A stretch of DNA of 64,000 nucleotides from Segniliparus rugosus ATCC BAA-974 (GTDB lineage: Bacteria > Actinomycetota > Actinomycetes > Mycobacteriales > Mycobacteriaceae). Numbering within the stretch: position 1 is the first letter of the stretch; each line of letters starts with the position of its first letter. Made by a program: the position numbers and the translations under genes. Shown piece after piece: positions 18,964 through 27,269 of this stretch. The notes beneath the pieces are model-generated. The model searched no databases. It was not told the origin of the DNA and worked only from the letters and a program-made list of their open reading frames with translations. Location of the stretch: NCBI RefSeq assembly GCF_000185725.2, contig NZ_KI391954.1, positions 1,274,185 through 1,338,184 on the forward strand, in the 5' to 3' direction.

Positions 18964-18977
18964 TTACTGACCAGTAA
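18964..18977. promoter_or_regulatory. palindromic operator candidate of the fadE operon
   Basis: TTACTG-AC-CAGTAA is a perfect inverted repeat in the short gap between hisN and fadE24. On the minus strand a -10-like TAACAT (18961-18966) overlaps its end, so a bound protein would block transcription. Its size and AT-rich arms resemble TetR-family operators of fatty-acid catabolism genes. The regulator is not identified. Confidence 0.55.
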
Positions 18978-19005
18978 TTAAGGCTTTCCGGCGGGGCGCC
19001 TTTGC

Positions 19006-19797
19006 TTACGCGCCGGGTCCCCCCAAGGCTTCGAGAGCCATGCCGTGCAGTCTACCGTTGCTCGCCAGAGCGCTGCCCCCATGGGGGCCGTCTTGCCCGG
19101 TCAACGAGGTGAAACGGCCGCCAGCCTCACGGACGAGGACATCGAGGGCGGCGAGGTCCCAGAGCGAGACCTCGGGCTCCGCGGCGAGGTCGACCGCGCC
19201 CTCCGCGAGCAAGCAGTAGTGGTAGAAGTCACCGTAGCCGCGCAGTCGCCAGACCTTCGACTCCAGCGCCCGGATCCGCTCGCCGAACGCCCCTTCCCGC
19301 CAGTCCGAGACCGAAAGGCTCGCGTCGTGGAGGTTGGCGACCTCGGACACCTTGGCGCGGCGCGGCGCGGAGCCGGGAGCCGCGACGAACGCGCCCGCGC
19401 CCTCCGCCGCCCACCACCGCCGGTGCAGGGCCGGGGCGCTGACGACTCCGACGACGGGAACCCCGTCCACGAGCAGGGCGACGAGGGTGGCCCAGACCGG
19501 CACCCCGCGCACGTAATTCTTCGTCCCGTCGATCGGGTCGACGACCCACTGTCGGCCCGCGAAAGCCGCCTCGCCGCCGAACTCCTCGCCGAGCACGGCG
19601 TCGGCGGGGCGCACCTCGGCGAGGATCTCGCGGATCCGAGTCTCGACGGCGAGGTCGGCCTCGGTCACCGGCGTGAGGTCGGGCTTCGCGGTGATAGAGA
19701 GGTCCGAAGCAAGGAACCGGCGCGTGGTGATGGCGTCGGCGGCCTCGGCGAGGCGCAGCGCGACGTCGAGGTCGTCCTGCCAAGTTGAGATGCTCAT
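19006..19797 (-). CDS. hisN: histidinol-phosphatase / inositol monophosphatase-like enzyme
   Basis: A Mg-dependent phosphatase of the inositol monophosphatase superfamily, 263 residues. The metal-binding motifs are [33 protein letters not shown] (motif A) and the C-terminal [16 protein letters not shown]. Synteny with M. tuberculosis Rv3137 next to fadE24/fadE23 supports HisN, which dephosphorylates histidinol phosphate. A related inositol or sulfate phosphatase role remains possible. The ATG at 19797 is preferred over the longer open frame because a -10 element lies 8 nt upstream and the extension has no family similarity. Confidence 0.85.
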   Translation of the reverse strand: MSISTWQDDLDVALRLAEAADAITTRRFLASDLSITAKPDLTPVTEADLAVETRIREILAEVRPADAVLGEEFGGEAAFAGRQWVVDPIDGTKNYVRGVPVWATLVALLVDGVPVVGVVSAPALHRRWWAAEGAGAFVAAPGSAPRRAKVSEVANLHDASLSVSDWREGAFGERIRALESKVWRLRGYGDFYHYCLLAEGAVDLAAEPEVSLWDLAALDVLVREAGGRFTSLTGQDGPHGGSALASNGRLHGMALEALGGPGA

Positions 19798-19805
19798 GGA
19801 CGTCG

Positions 19806-19815
19806 AGCGTAATCT
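19806..19815. promoter_or_regulatory. overlapping divergent -10 elements
   Basis: TAATCT on the plus strand (19810-19815) ends 6 nt before the ATG at 19822. TACGCT on the minus strand (19806-19811) ends 8 nt before the hisN ATG at 19797. The two hexamers share two bases, so the promoters should be mutually exclusive, and both transcripts would be leaderless or nearly so. Confidence 0.5.
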
Positions 19816-19821
19816 GAGTGG

Positions 19822-20184
19822 ATGTTCGTAGCGTTTGGGGTGTTGTTCGCGTTGGCGATGCTTGGTCTGCTGATTTGGCACGGACGGCAGTTTTTCTCCG
19901 GCTCGCGGGCGCTGCCGTGCCCGCCAGCCGGAGCGGTCCTCGCAACGCTCACCGTCACGGGCGTGTCCCCGGAGCGGGGACCGGACGGCCCGGAGGCGTT
20001 CTGCACGATCAGCGGCTTCTTGAATTCCTCAGAGCTTGCGCCGACCGAGGTCTACGATCGCATCGTCGTCCTCGCAGGCGGGCATTGGCCGAGGCCGGGG
20101 GAGCAGCTCACAGCCTTTTATCTGCCTGGGAAGGCGGCCACGCACTGGTGGCTGGAGCCGCGCGCCGGGTGGAACGCGTACTAG
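19822..20184 (+). CDS. small membrane-anchored hypothetical protein
   Basis: A 120-residue protein with one N-terminal membrane helix ([17 protein letters not shown]), then RQFFSG, and an extracytoplasmic or cytoplasmic domain of about 95 residues. The domain has two cysteines (C33 in LPCPP and C61 in AFCTISG). I do not recognise a family. It is divergent from hisN and convergent with the reductase gene, with a hairpin between the convergent ends. Confidence 0.65.
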   Translation: MFVAFGVLFALAMLGLLIWHGRQFFSGSRALPCPPAGAVLATLTVTGVSPERGPDGPEAFCTISGFLNSSELAPTEVYDRIVVLAGGHWPRPGEQLTAFYLPGKAATHWWLEPRAGWNAY

Positions 20185-20266
20185 GCCGGCATCTCGCGCA
20201 GCGGACCGGTCGCGACATCGGAGGCGAACCCCCGCGACCACGTGGCCCTCGCGCAACCCGAGTGCA

Positions 20267-20306
20267 TCCCCATGCAGGCGACCATGGCGGCGCGCCTGCA
20301 TGGGGA
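20267..20306. terminator. hairpin between convergent genes
   Basis: TCCCCATGCAGGCG (20267-20280) and its exact complement (20293-20306) form a 14-bp stem with a 12-nt loop. It lies 13 bp beyond the reductase stop and 82 bp beyond the stop of the gene at 19822. There is no U-tract; it is probably a bidirectional terminator. Confidence 0.65.
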
Positions 20307-20319
20307 CAACGGAGGCCCG

Positions 20320-21360
20320 TTACTGGTCGAAGGCGACGCGGACCCGATGGGTGAGGGGGCGCGCCTGACAGGCAAGGATGATGCCGGCCTCAAGCTCCTC
20401 GTCGATAAGCGACTCGTTCATCCGCATCTCCACTTCGCCCTCTTTCACCGTGCAGACGCAGGTGCCGCAGGCCGACTCCCTGCAGACGTACGGGGCGTCG
20501 ATCCCCTTGGCGAGGAGGACGTCGAGCAAGGGCGTCTCCTTCGGCCAGCTCAGCTCGAAGGTCTCGCCCTTGAACTCCACTTCGACGACCGCCGTGTCGC
20601 CAAGCTCCTGGGGCTCGGGGATCACGATCGGAGCCTCGTCGAACGGATTGTTCTGCAGGGAGATGTACTCCTCGTGGCGCAGCGCGCCCGGAGCCACGCC
20701 GAGCACGGCCAGCGCCTCGCGCACCGCGGCGGAGTAGCCCGCAGGCCCGCAAAGGTACAGATCGCGATCCTGGTAGGGCCGCGCCAGCTCGGCGATGCCC
20801 TCCGGGGTCGGCAGGCCGGATTCGGACTCCAACCAGTGCAGCACGGTCAGCCGGTCGGAGAACTCGTCGCTCAGCTGCTGGAGGCGCTGGGCGAAGATGA
20901 CCGAATCCTTGTCGCGGTTCGCGTAAACCACTGCCACCTTGCCCGTGCCCGCGACGAGCACCGAGGTGACGATGGACAGGATCGGGGTGACGCCGCTGCC
21001 GCCCGCGAAGAGCAGCACGTCGTGGTCCAGCGTCTTCGGCACGAACGTCCCAGAGGGCTCGAGAACGGTGATCTTCGCGCCCGGCTTGGCGTTGTCGCAG
21101 ATCCAGTTCGACGCGTACCCGTCCACCGTCCGCTTGACGGTCACGCTGAGCCGCTTGTCCCGGTGCGGGCTGCTCGACAGGGAGTAGCACCGTGCCACGG
21201 AGCCGGTCTGCTCGCTCGGCACTTTCAACGTGAGGAACTGGCCGGGGGAGTAGGCGAACTTGTCGGCGATCTCCGAAGGGATGTCGAACACGAGGGAGAC
21301 CGCGTCTGCGGTTTCCCTGACGACTTCGAAGACAGTCAACTCGTGGGTATGCGAATTCAT
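20320..21360 (-). CDS. ferredoxin-NAD(P)H reductase with C-terminal [2Fe-2S] domain
   Basis: An electron-transfer protein of 346 residues. The order is an FAD-binding barrel (about 1-105, RCYSLSSSP), an NAD(P)-binding domain (about 106-230, LLFAGGSGVTPILSI and LYLCGPAGY) and a plant-type ferredoxin domain (about 255-346). The cluster cysteines follow Cx4Cx2C in VCRESACGTCVC plus a distal C in ILACQARP. This is the architecture of KshB, PaaE and Hmp-like oxygenase reductases. It is the last gene of a leftward run with four di-iron-type paralogues (gap 43 bp to the nearest), so it is the likely electron donor for them. Confidence 0.9.
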   Translation of the reverse strand: MNSHTHELTVFEVVRETADAVSLVFDIPSEIADKFAYSPGQFLTLKVPSEQTGSVARCYSLSSSPHRDKRLSVTVKRTVDGYASNWICDNAKPGAKITVLEPSGTFVPKTLDHDVLLFAGGSGVTPILSIVTSVLVAGTGKVAVVYANRDKDSVIFAQRLQQLSDEFSDRLTVLHWLESESGLPTPEGIAELARPYQDRDLYLCGPAGYSAAVREALAVLGVAPGALRHEEYISLQNNPFDEAPIVIPEPQELGDTAVVEVEFKGETFELSWPKETPLLDVLLAKGIDAPYVCRESACGTCVCTVKEGEVEMRMNESLIDEELEAGIILACQARPLTHRVRVAFDQ

Positions 21361-21403
21361 AGTGGTGATTGAGATCCTATCGTAGTGGTTTCCGTAGCAC
21401 CGG

Positions 21404-22303
21404 TCACTTCAGGTGGCCGACGAGGGCGCCCTGCTCGCCGAACAGCTGGGCGCTCCACTTCTCCAGGAGCTCGTTGGTGTCGATGTCGTCCGGGTGGAAG
21501 CCGCGCTTGTAGAAGGGCTTGAACTTGCCGAGGATGTCCTTGACCAAGGCGCTGCGATAGACGTCGGCCGTCTCCCGCACGAGTCGCGCCGGATGCAGCA
21601 GCGCGGCGGTGTCGGACATGATGATGGAGAACAACACGGCCAACGTGATCAGCGGGTACATCGTAGCGGCCCAGAACCGCAGCGCCGCGATACGGAGCCA
21701 TTCCGGGCCTCCTGCGGCCTTGTAGACGTCGAAGGCGACGGATTTGTGCTCCATCTCCTCGAAGGCGTGCCAGTTCATGAGGTTCCTGACCTCGGGGTCG
21801 CTGAGTATCTCTTGCACGTCGTCGTGCCCGAGAATGCGTTCGGCGGCCACGGACGTGAAGTGCTCGCCAGCGGCCGTCGCGGCGAGCAGGCCGAGATGGA
21901 ACCATTTGATCCCAGGGATGGCGTGCTCGTCGGTGAAACGCTCCACCCGCTCCAAAGCGCGTCCGCCGATCATGGTGATGTTGTAGACGGTCTTCGAGTA
22001 GCCCAGCTCCAACAGTTTCTCATTGAGCACGCTGTGCTGCTGGCTGTGCATGGCCTCCTGCCCGACGAACCCCGCCGCGCGCTTCTTGAGCACGGGATCG
22101 GTGATCTCGCCCGAGAACCGGCGCACCGCGCGGATGAAGAACTCTTCGCCAGGCGGAAAGCTGTACGAGAGCAGCGCGAGCAGATGGCTGAAGGGGATGT
22201 TGCCCTTCATGAAATGTTTGTTCATCGGCTTGGGCTTGCCGAAGGGGAAGGCGATCCGGCGGACCTTGGGAAGGGTTGCCGACTTGGGAGTGGGGGATGG
22301 CAT
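21404..22303 (-). CDS. COG3687/PF10118 family protein with di-iron motif, copy 1
   Basis: A 299-residue member of the family named 'predicted metal-dependent hydrolase'. The sequence shows a full ferritin-like carboxylate di-iron set: E54 in PPGEE, E83xxH86 in QEAMH, E147 in GEHFT and E183xxH186 in EEMEH. The ligand spacings are 29, 64 and 36 residues, close to those of bacterial multicomponent monooxygenase hydroxylases. A hydrophobic stretch near 215-235 may touch the membrane. The C-terminus RGFHPDDIDT...LFG...G.L..HLK is shared by all five copies in this window. An oxygenase or oxidase fed by the adjacent reductase is my inference. It is most like copy 2. Confidence 0.88.
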   Translation of the reverse strand: MPSPTPKSATLPKVRRIAFPFGKPKPMNKHFMKGNIPFSHLLALLSYSFPPGEEFFIRAVRRFSGEITDPVLKKRAAGFVGQEAMHSQQHSVLNEKLLELGYSKTVYNITMIGGRALERVERFTDEHAIPGIKWFHLGLLAATAAGEHFTSVAAERILGHDDVQEILSDPEVRNLMNWHAFEEMEHKSVAFDVYKAAGGPEWLRIAALRFWAATMYPLITLAVLFSIIMSDTAALLHPARLVRETADVYRSALVKDILGKFKPFYKRGFHPDDIDTNELLEKWSAQLFGEQGALVGHLK

Positions 22304-22353
22304 GGCGGTTCCTTTATCGAAAAATCATCTCGAGAGACAGGCTGGGAAGGCGG

Positions 22354-23241
22354 TCACTTGAGATGGCCGACGAGGGCGCCGTGCTCGCCGAACAGCTGGG
22401 CGCTCCACTTCTCCAGCAGCTCGTTGGTGTCGATGTCATCTGGGTGGAAGCCGCGCTTCGTGTAGAGGGCGAGCTCGCCGATCACGCCCTGCATGAAGTC
22501 GCTGGCGAAGAGCTTGCGCGTTTCGCGGATCAGCCGGATCGGGTGCAGCAGCGCCCCTCGGTCGGTGAGCAGGATGGAGAGCAGCGTGCCCAGGGTCCAC
22601 AGCGGCAAGAGCCCGTACGCGACGACCGCCCCCGCCAGCCTGCGCAGCCACTCCGGGCCGCCGACCGCGAGGTAGACGTCGTGCGCGACCGACTTGTGCT
22701 CAAGCTCTTCAAGGGTGTGCCAGTTCAAGAGGTGCATGACCTCCGGGTCGCCCGCCCGCAGCATCGCCTGTGCCTGTTCGCTGGTCAGGATTCGGCGGGC
22801 GAACGTCGCCGTGCCGTGCTCGGCGGCGGCGGTGCCCGCGAGGAAGACCGGGCGCATGAACTTCAGCCGTTTGACCGCTCCGTCCTCCCACTTTTCGAGG
22901 AGCTTGCCGCCCCACTCCATGAAGTTCCCCGCCGAGTAGCCCATCTCGATCAGCTTCAGGTTCAGCTCGCGGTGCTGCTGACCGTGGACGGCCTCTTGGC
23001 CGATGAACCCGGCGACGCGCTTCTTCAAGCCCGGATCGGTGATCTGGTCCGCGTAGCGGCGCACCGATCGGATGAAGATCTCCTCCCCAGGCGGGAAGCC
23101 GAAGGAGAGCATCGCGAACAGATGGCTGAACACGACGCTGTTATCGGCGTAGTAGCGCTCCATGGGCGCCGGTTTGCCGAAGGGGAAGACAATGCGGCGG
23201 ACCTTGGGGTAGCTGCCTCTCGGCACTGTGGGGGTGGACAT
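22354..23241 (-). CDS. COG3687/PF10118 family protein with di-iron motif, copy 2
   Basis: A 295-residue paralogue with the same ligand pattern: PPGEE, QEAVH (ExxH), AEHGT and EELEH (ExxH). A motif-rich N-terminus, YPKVRRIVFPFGKP, is common to all copies. Compared with copy 1 the middle region (about 100-140) is divergent, where a substrate pocket could differ. The 3' ends of copies 1 and 2 remain very similar at DNA level, which suggests a duplication of the pair. The gap to copy 1 is 50 bp. The T-rich sequence before its start (about 23245-23300) interrupts the otherwise tight array but shows no clear terminator. Confidence 0.87.
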   Translation of the reverse strand: MSTPTVPRGSYPKVRRIVFPFGKPAPMERYYADNSVVFSHLFAMLSFGFPPGEEIFIRSVRRYADQITDPGLKKRVAGFIGQEAVHGQQHRELNLKLIEMGYSAGNFMEWGGKLLEKWEDGAVKRLKFMRPVFLAGTAAAEHGTATFARRILTSEQAQAMLRAGDPEVMHLLNWHTLEELEHKSVAHDVYLAVGGPEWLRRLAGAVVAYGLLPLWTLGTLLSILLTDRGALLHPIRLIRETRKLFASDFMQGVIGELALYTKRGFHPDDIDTNELLEKWSAQLFGEHGALVGHLK

Positions 23242-23313
23242 GAACGACTCCGTCTTCTTTCTGCTCTTTTGTTTTTATTTCTGCCAGTGGTTGTTATGTA
23301 TGGTCGGAACGGG

Positions 23314-24222
23314 TTATTTCAGGTGGTCGAGGAGGGCGCCGTTGTCGCCGAAGAGTTCGGCGTTCCATTTGTCGAGCAGCGGCGTGGTGTCGATGTCGTC
23401 GGGGTGGAAGCCGCGCCGGCCGGCCAGCTTCATATCCTTGCGAAGACCTTTCATGATGGGGTGCTTGAAGACCTGGACCACGTCCTTGGCGATCTTGATC
23501 GGGCGACGAAGCGCGCCCCTGTCGCAGCCCAGGATGGAGATGAGGCTGCCGATGACGAGCACGGGCACAATCGTCGCGGCGGTGACTCGCGCGATGGCCA
23601 CGCGGAGCCATTCGGGGCCGTCGACGGCGCGGTAGACGTCGAAGGCGACGGATTTGTGCTCCAGCTCCTCGAAGGCGTGCCAGTTCAGGAGGTTCTTGAC
23701 CTCGGGGTCGGTCATCAGCGCCTGCGCCTCGGGAAGGGAGAGCAGGCGTTCGGCGAGCACGGCGGTGCCGTGCTCCGCAGTCGCGGTCGCGGCCAACATC
23801 GCGAAACGGGCCAGCCGGTATTTCTCCGGGTACTGAGCCGGGGGCCACTGCGCGTCCATTCGGTTCTCGCGCTCCTCGTTCTTCTTGCCTAAGTTCTCCG
23901 AGAGCTCCCAGCCCCGGTAGCCCATCTCGACCAGCTTGTCGTTCAGGTCGCGGTGCTGCAGGCCGTGGACGGCCTCTTGGCCGATGAACCCGGCGACGCG
24001 CTTCTTCAACCCGGGGTCGGTGATCAGGTGGGAGTAGCGGCGGACCGAGCGGATGAAAGCCTCCTCGCCGGGCGGGAAGACGAAAGACATCTGCGCGATC
24101 AGGTGGCTCAAGGGGATGTTCCCGTCGACAAAGTACTTGTCCATCGGCACGGGCTGGCCGAAGGGGAAGACGATGCGGCGGACCTTCGGGTACAAGGCCT
24201 TGCTGAGGGTGGGGGCAGACAT
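23314..24222 (-). CDS. COG3687/PF10118 family protein with di-iron motif, copy 3
   Basis: A 302-residue paralogue. The ligand residues are conserved (PPGEE, QEAVH, AEHGT, EELEH). The variable middle segment contains a charged stretch ENLGKKNEERENRMDAQWP. It is the closest relative of copy 4: their last ~95 bp of coding sequence differ at about one base, indicating recent duplication or gene conversion. It is separated from copy 2 by 72 bp and from copy 4 by 43 bp. The function is inferred as for copy 1. Confidence 0.87.
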   Translation of the reverse strand: MSAPTLSKALYPKVRRIVFPFGQPVPMDKYFVDGNIPLSHLIAQMSFVFPPGEEAFIRSVRRYSHLITDPGLKKRVAGFIGQEAVHGLQHRDLNDKLVEMGYRGWELSENLGKKNEERENRMDAQWPPAQYPEKYRLARFAMLAATATAEHGTAVLAERLLSLPEAQALMTDPEVKNLLNWHAFEELEHKSVAFDVYRAVDGPEWLRVAIARVTAATIVPVLVIGSLISILGCDRGALRRPIKIAKDVVQVFKHPIMKGLRKDMKLAGRRGFHPDDIDTTPLLDKWNAELFGDNGALLDHLK

Positions 24223-24265
24223 ATGGGCTCCTGTCGTCAGATGAAGTTGTTGTTGGACGTGGTGC

Positions 24266-25174
24266 TTATTTGAGGTGGTCGAGGAGGGCGCCGTTGTCGC
24301 CGAAGAGTTCGGCGTTCCATTTGTCGAGCAGCGACGTGGTGTCGATGTCGTCGGGGTGGAAGCCGCGCCGCCCGGCGACCTTGAGGGCTTTGGTCGTTCC
24401 TTTCAGAACGGGGCTCTGGAACATCTCGACGAAGTCTTTGACCAGCCGGATCGGGCGCAGCAGCGCGGCCCGGTCGGTCGCGATGATCGAGCCGAGGGTG
24501 ACGAGGAAGAGCAGCGGCAAATTCGTGGCGGCGAAGTAGCGCGCGATGAAGACGCGGAGCCATTCAGGGCCGCCTGCGGCGCGGTAGACGTCGGCGGCGA
24601 CGGATTTGTGCTCCAGCTCCTCGAAGGCGTGCCAGTTCAAGAGGTTCTTGACCTCGGAGTCGGCCATCAGCGCCTGCGACTCGGGGATGGCGAGGACTCG
24701 TTCGGCGAGCACGGCGGTGCCGTGCTCCGCAGTCGCGGTCGCGGCCAACATCGCGAAGCGGGTCAGCCGGTATTTCTCCGGGTGCTCGGCGACGGGCCAC
24801 TGCGCGTCCAGCCGGTTCTCGCGTTCCTCTATCGTTTTGAACTGGTTTTCCACGCGGTCGCGGCCCACGTAGCCCATCTCGACGAGCTTGTCGTTCAGGT
24901 CGCGGTGCTGCAGGCCGTGGACGGCCTCTTGGCCGATGAACCCGGCGACGCGCTTCTTCAGGACCGGGTCGGCGATCAGGTGGGAGTAGCGCCGCACCGA
25001 GCGGATGAAGAACTCCTCGCCGGGCGGGAAGGCGAAGGACAGCTGCGCGATCAGGTGGCTGAAGGGGATGTTGCCCTTCATGAAATACTTGTCGATCGGC
25101 GCGGACTGGCCGAAGGGGAAGACGATGCGGCGAACCTTGGGGTAGAAAGTTTTGTTCACTGTGGGTGCGGACAT
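24266..25174 (-). CDS. COG3687/PF10118 family protein with di-iron motif, copy 4
   Basis: A 302-residue paralogue and the first gene of the leftward array. All six predicted ligands are present. The N-terminus MSAPTVNKTFYPKVRR is followed by KYFMKGNIPFSHL, shared with copy 1, and the middle segment (ENQFKTIEERENRLDAQWP) resembles copy 3. A 17-bp palindrome lies 55 bp upstream of its ATG, the same operator candidate that precedes the fifth copy at 36393. The four copies and the reductase have gaps of 43-72 bp and read as one transcription unit. Confidence 0.88.
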   Translation of the reverse strand: MSAPTVNKTFYPKVRRIVFPFGQSAPIDKYFMKGNIPFSHLIAQLSFAFPPGEEFFIRSVRRYSHLIADPVLKKRVAGFIGQEAVHGLQHRDLNDKLVEMGYVGRDRVENQFKTIEERENRLDAQWPVAEHPEKYRLTRFAMLAATATAEHGTAVLAERVLAIPESQALMADSEVKNLLNWHAFEELEHKSVAADVYRAAGGPEWLRVFIARYFAATNLPLLFLVTLGSIIATDRAALLRPIRLVKDFVEMFQSPVLKGTTKALKVAGRRGFHPDDIDTTSLLDKWNAELFGDNGALLDHLK

Positions 25175-25229
25175 ACGGGCAACCTCCTATTCTGACGATC
25201 TGACGACAATCCACACTTTTCAACTTGAG

Positions 25230-25246
25230 TGCTACCTAAGGTAGCA
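25230..25246. promoter_or_regulatory. operator candidate, site A (TGCTACCTAAGGTAGCA)
   Basis: A perfect inverted repeat with 7-bp arms and a 3-bp centre, 55 bp upstream of the first gene of the di-iron array. Read on the minus strand it is preceded by GTATC, giving GTATCTGCTACC. The site upstream of the fifth paralogue reads GTATATGCTACT. The gap 25175-25372 holds this site and the prfB promoter. Confidence 0.7.
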
Positions 25247-25358
25247 GATACTGGTGACTCGCGCCATACACAGGGGGTGTTTCATGCGAAATCTTGTGAT
25301 AAACCCAACGCGGCGGCCCGTCCGGTTTCTCCGGAGATTCCGCAAGCGCCGCGCACGG

Positions 25359-25364
25359 TAAGCT
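25359..25364 (+). promoter_or_regulatory. -10 element TAAGCT of prfB
   Basis: TAAGCT ends 8 nt before the prfB ATG, consistent with a leaderless or near-leaderless transcript. No ribosome site is visible between them. Confidence 0.5.
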
Positions 25365-25372
25365 GGTTTCCC

Positions 25373-26491
25373 ATGCATCCAGACACAACGGCGGATCTGG
25401 CCGGGCTCTCGGCGACGCTCTCCACGGTGGAGTCGGCGCTCGATCTCAGCAAGCTCGAAGCCGAGATCGCCGACCTCGAATCACAAGCCGCCGACCCCTC
25501 GCTCTGGGAGGACCAGGACCGGGGCCAAGAGGTCACCAGCGGGCTCGCCAGAAGGCAGGCCACGCTGCGCGCGGTCACCGCCTTGCGCTCCCGGCTGGAC
25601 GACCTGCACGTGCTTTACGAGCTCGCCGAGGACGACAGCGGCGCGGAGGGGCAAGAAGCGCTCGCCGAGGCGGACGCGGAGCGCAAGGCGCTGCGCGAGG
25701 ACATCGAGACGCTCGAAGTGCGCACCCTGCTCAACGGGGAGTATGACGAGCGCGAGGCGCTGGTCACCATCCGCTCCGGCGCGGGCGGGATCGACGCGGC
25801 GGACTGGGCGCAGATGCTCATGCGCATGTACATCCGCTGGGCGGAGCGCCACAAGCACCCGGTGGAGATCTACGACATCTCGTACGCCGAGGAGGCGGGC
25901 ATCAAGAGCGCCACTTTCGCGGTCAAGAGCGCCTACGCCTACGGCACGCTCTCGGTCGAGCAGGGCACCCACCGGCTCGTGCGGATCAGCCCCTTCGACA
26001 ACCAGGGCAGGCGGCAGACCTCCTTCGCCGACGTCGAGGTGCTGCCGGTGGTCGGCACCACCGACCACATCGAGATCCCGGAGTCCGAGGTTCGGGTGGA
26101 CGTCTACCGCTCCTCCGGCCCCGGCGGGCAGTCGGTGAACACCACGGACTCCGCGGTGCGGCTCACCCACCTGCCCACCGGCGTCGTCGTCACCTGCCAG
26201 AACGAGAAGTCGCAGCTGCAGAACAAGCTCTCCGCGATGCGGGTTCTGCAGGCCAAGCTTCTCGAACGGCGCCGTCAGGAGGAGCAGGAGCAGCTCAACG
26301 CCCTCAAGGGCGACGGCGGCAGCTCCTGGGGCACGCAGATGCGCTCCTACGTGCTCGCCCCGTACCAGATGGTCAAGGACCTGCGCACCGAGTACGAGGT
26401 CGGCAATCCGACCACAGTGCTGGACGGCGACATCGACGGCTTCCTCGAATCGGGGATCCGCTGGCGCCGGGCGGGCGCGGGCGTTGCGTAG
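25373..26491 (+). CDS. prfB: peptide chain release factor 2
   Basis: Class I release factor that reads UGA and UAA. The 372-residue protein has the helical domain 1, the SPF codon-recognition tripeptide in [15 protein letters not shown], and the GGQ peptidyl-hydrolysis motif in [16 protein letters not shown]. No in-frame UGA with a slippery site is present near the 5' end, so the autoregulatory frameshift of E. coli prfB is absent. The open frame continues upstream, but the ATG at 25373 gives the family N-terminus. The order prfB-ftsE-ftsX-smpB matches mycobacteria. Confidence 0.95.
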   Translation: MHPDTTADLAGLSATLSTVESALDLSKLEAEIADLESQAADPSLWEDQDRGQEVTSGLARRQATLRAVTALRSRLDDLHVLYELAEDDSGAEGQEALAEADAERKALREDIETLEVRTLLNGEYDEREALVTIRSGAGGIDAADWAQMLMRMYIRWAERHKHPVEIYDISYAEEAGIKSATFAVKSAYAYGTLSVEQGTHRLVRISPFDNQGRRQTSFADVEVLPVVGTTDHIEIPESEVRVDVYRSSGPGGQSVNTTDSAVRLTHLPTGVVVTCQNEKSQLQNKLSAMRVLQAKLLERRRQEEQEQLNALKGDGGSSWGTQMRSYVLAPYQMVKDLRTEYEVGNPTTVLDGDIDGFLESGIRWRRAGAGVA

Positions 26492-26552
26492 CCGCCGGGC
26501 TGTCGTGTCGGGCGAGATGCTGTGTTGGCTGGGGCTTCTGGGCGGCTCCCAG

Positions 26553-26558
26553 TACACT
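26553..26558 (+). promoter_or_regulatory. -10 element TACACT of ftsE
   Basis: TACACT ends 8 nt before the ftsE GTG at 26567, with no Shine-Dalgarno between them. This supports that start and a leaderless message. Confidence 0.5.
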
Positions 26559-26566
26559 TGCACGCT

Positions 26567-27259
26567 GTGATCAGTCTGCAGAACGTGTCGAAGACGTATC
26601 CGAAGTCCACCAGGGAAGCCTTGTCCAAGGTGAACATCGAAGTCGACGACGGCGAGTTCGTCTTCCTGATCGGCCCGTCCGGCTCCGGGAAGTCCACGCT
26701 TCTGAGGATGCTCATCAGGGAGGACGTCCCCGACTCGGGCGACATCCATCTCGCGAAGTTCCACGTGAACAAACTGCCGTCGCGGCGCGTGCCCCGGCTG
26801 CGCCAGACCGTCGGCTGCGTCTTCCAGGACTTCCGCCTCCTGCAACAGAAGACGGTCGCGCAGAACGTGGCCTTCGCGCTGGAAGTGATCGGCAAGCCGC
26901 AGGCGATGATCGACAAGACCGTGCCCGAAGTGCTCGAGCTCGTCGGCCTCGCGAGCAAAGCCGACCGGCTGCCGCACGAGCTTTCCGGCGGCGAGCAGCA
27001 GCGCGTCGCCATCGCGCGAGCCTTCGCGAACAAGCCACTGGTCCTGATCGCGGACGAGCCCACCGGCAACCTCGACCCGGAGACCTCCGGCGAGATCATG
27101 AGCCTGTTGGAGCGGATCAACCGGCACGGCGGGACCACGCTGCTCATGGCCACGCACGACCATCACATCGTCGACTCCATGCGCAAGCGGGTGATCGAGC
27201 TGTCGTTCGGGAAAGTCCTGCGCGACGAGGCCAAAGGCGTTTACGGAGTCGGAAGGTAA
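26567..27259 (+). CDS. ftsE: cell division ATP-binding protein FtsE
   Basis: ABC-type ATPase that works with FtsX to activate peptidoglycan hydrolases at the septum. The 230-residue protein has Walker [10 protein letters not shown], the Q-loop CVFQDFRLL, the signature [14 protein letters not shown], Walker [13 protein letters not shown] and the H-loop MATHDHH. The GTG start at 26567 ([14 protein letters not shown]) matches the family. The gene precedes ftsX by 10 bp. Confidence 0.95.
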   Translation: MISLQNVSKTYPKSTREALSKVNIEVDDGEFVFLIGPSGSGKSTLLRMLIREDVPDSGDIHLAKFHVNKLPSRRVPRLRQTVGCVFQDFRLLQQKTVAQNVAFALEVIGKPQAMIDKTVPEVLELVGLASKADRLPHELSGGEQQRVAIARAFANKPLVLIADEPTGNLDPETSGEIMSLLERINRHGGTTLLMATHDHHIVDSMRKRVIELSFGKVLRDEAKGVYGVGR

Positions 27260-27269
27260 TCCCAAGAAA

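Noticed and set aside
16268-18970. 900-residue open frame on the plus strand
   Set aside because: It is the antisense shadow of two acyl-CoA dehydrogenase genes with clear catalytic motifs on the other strand.
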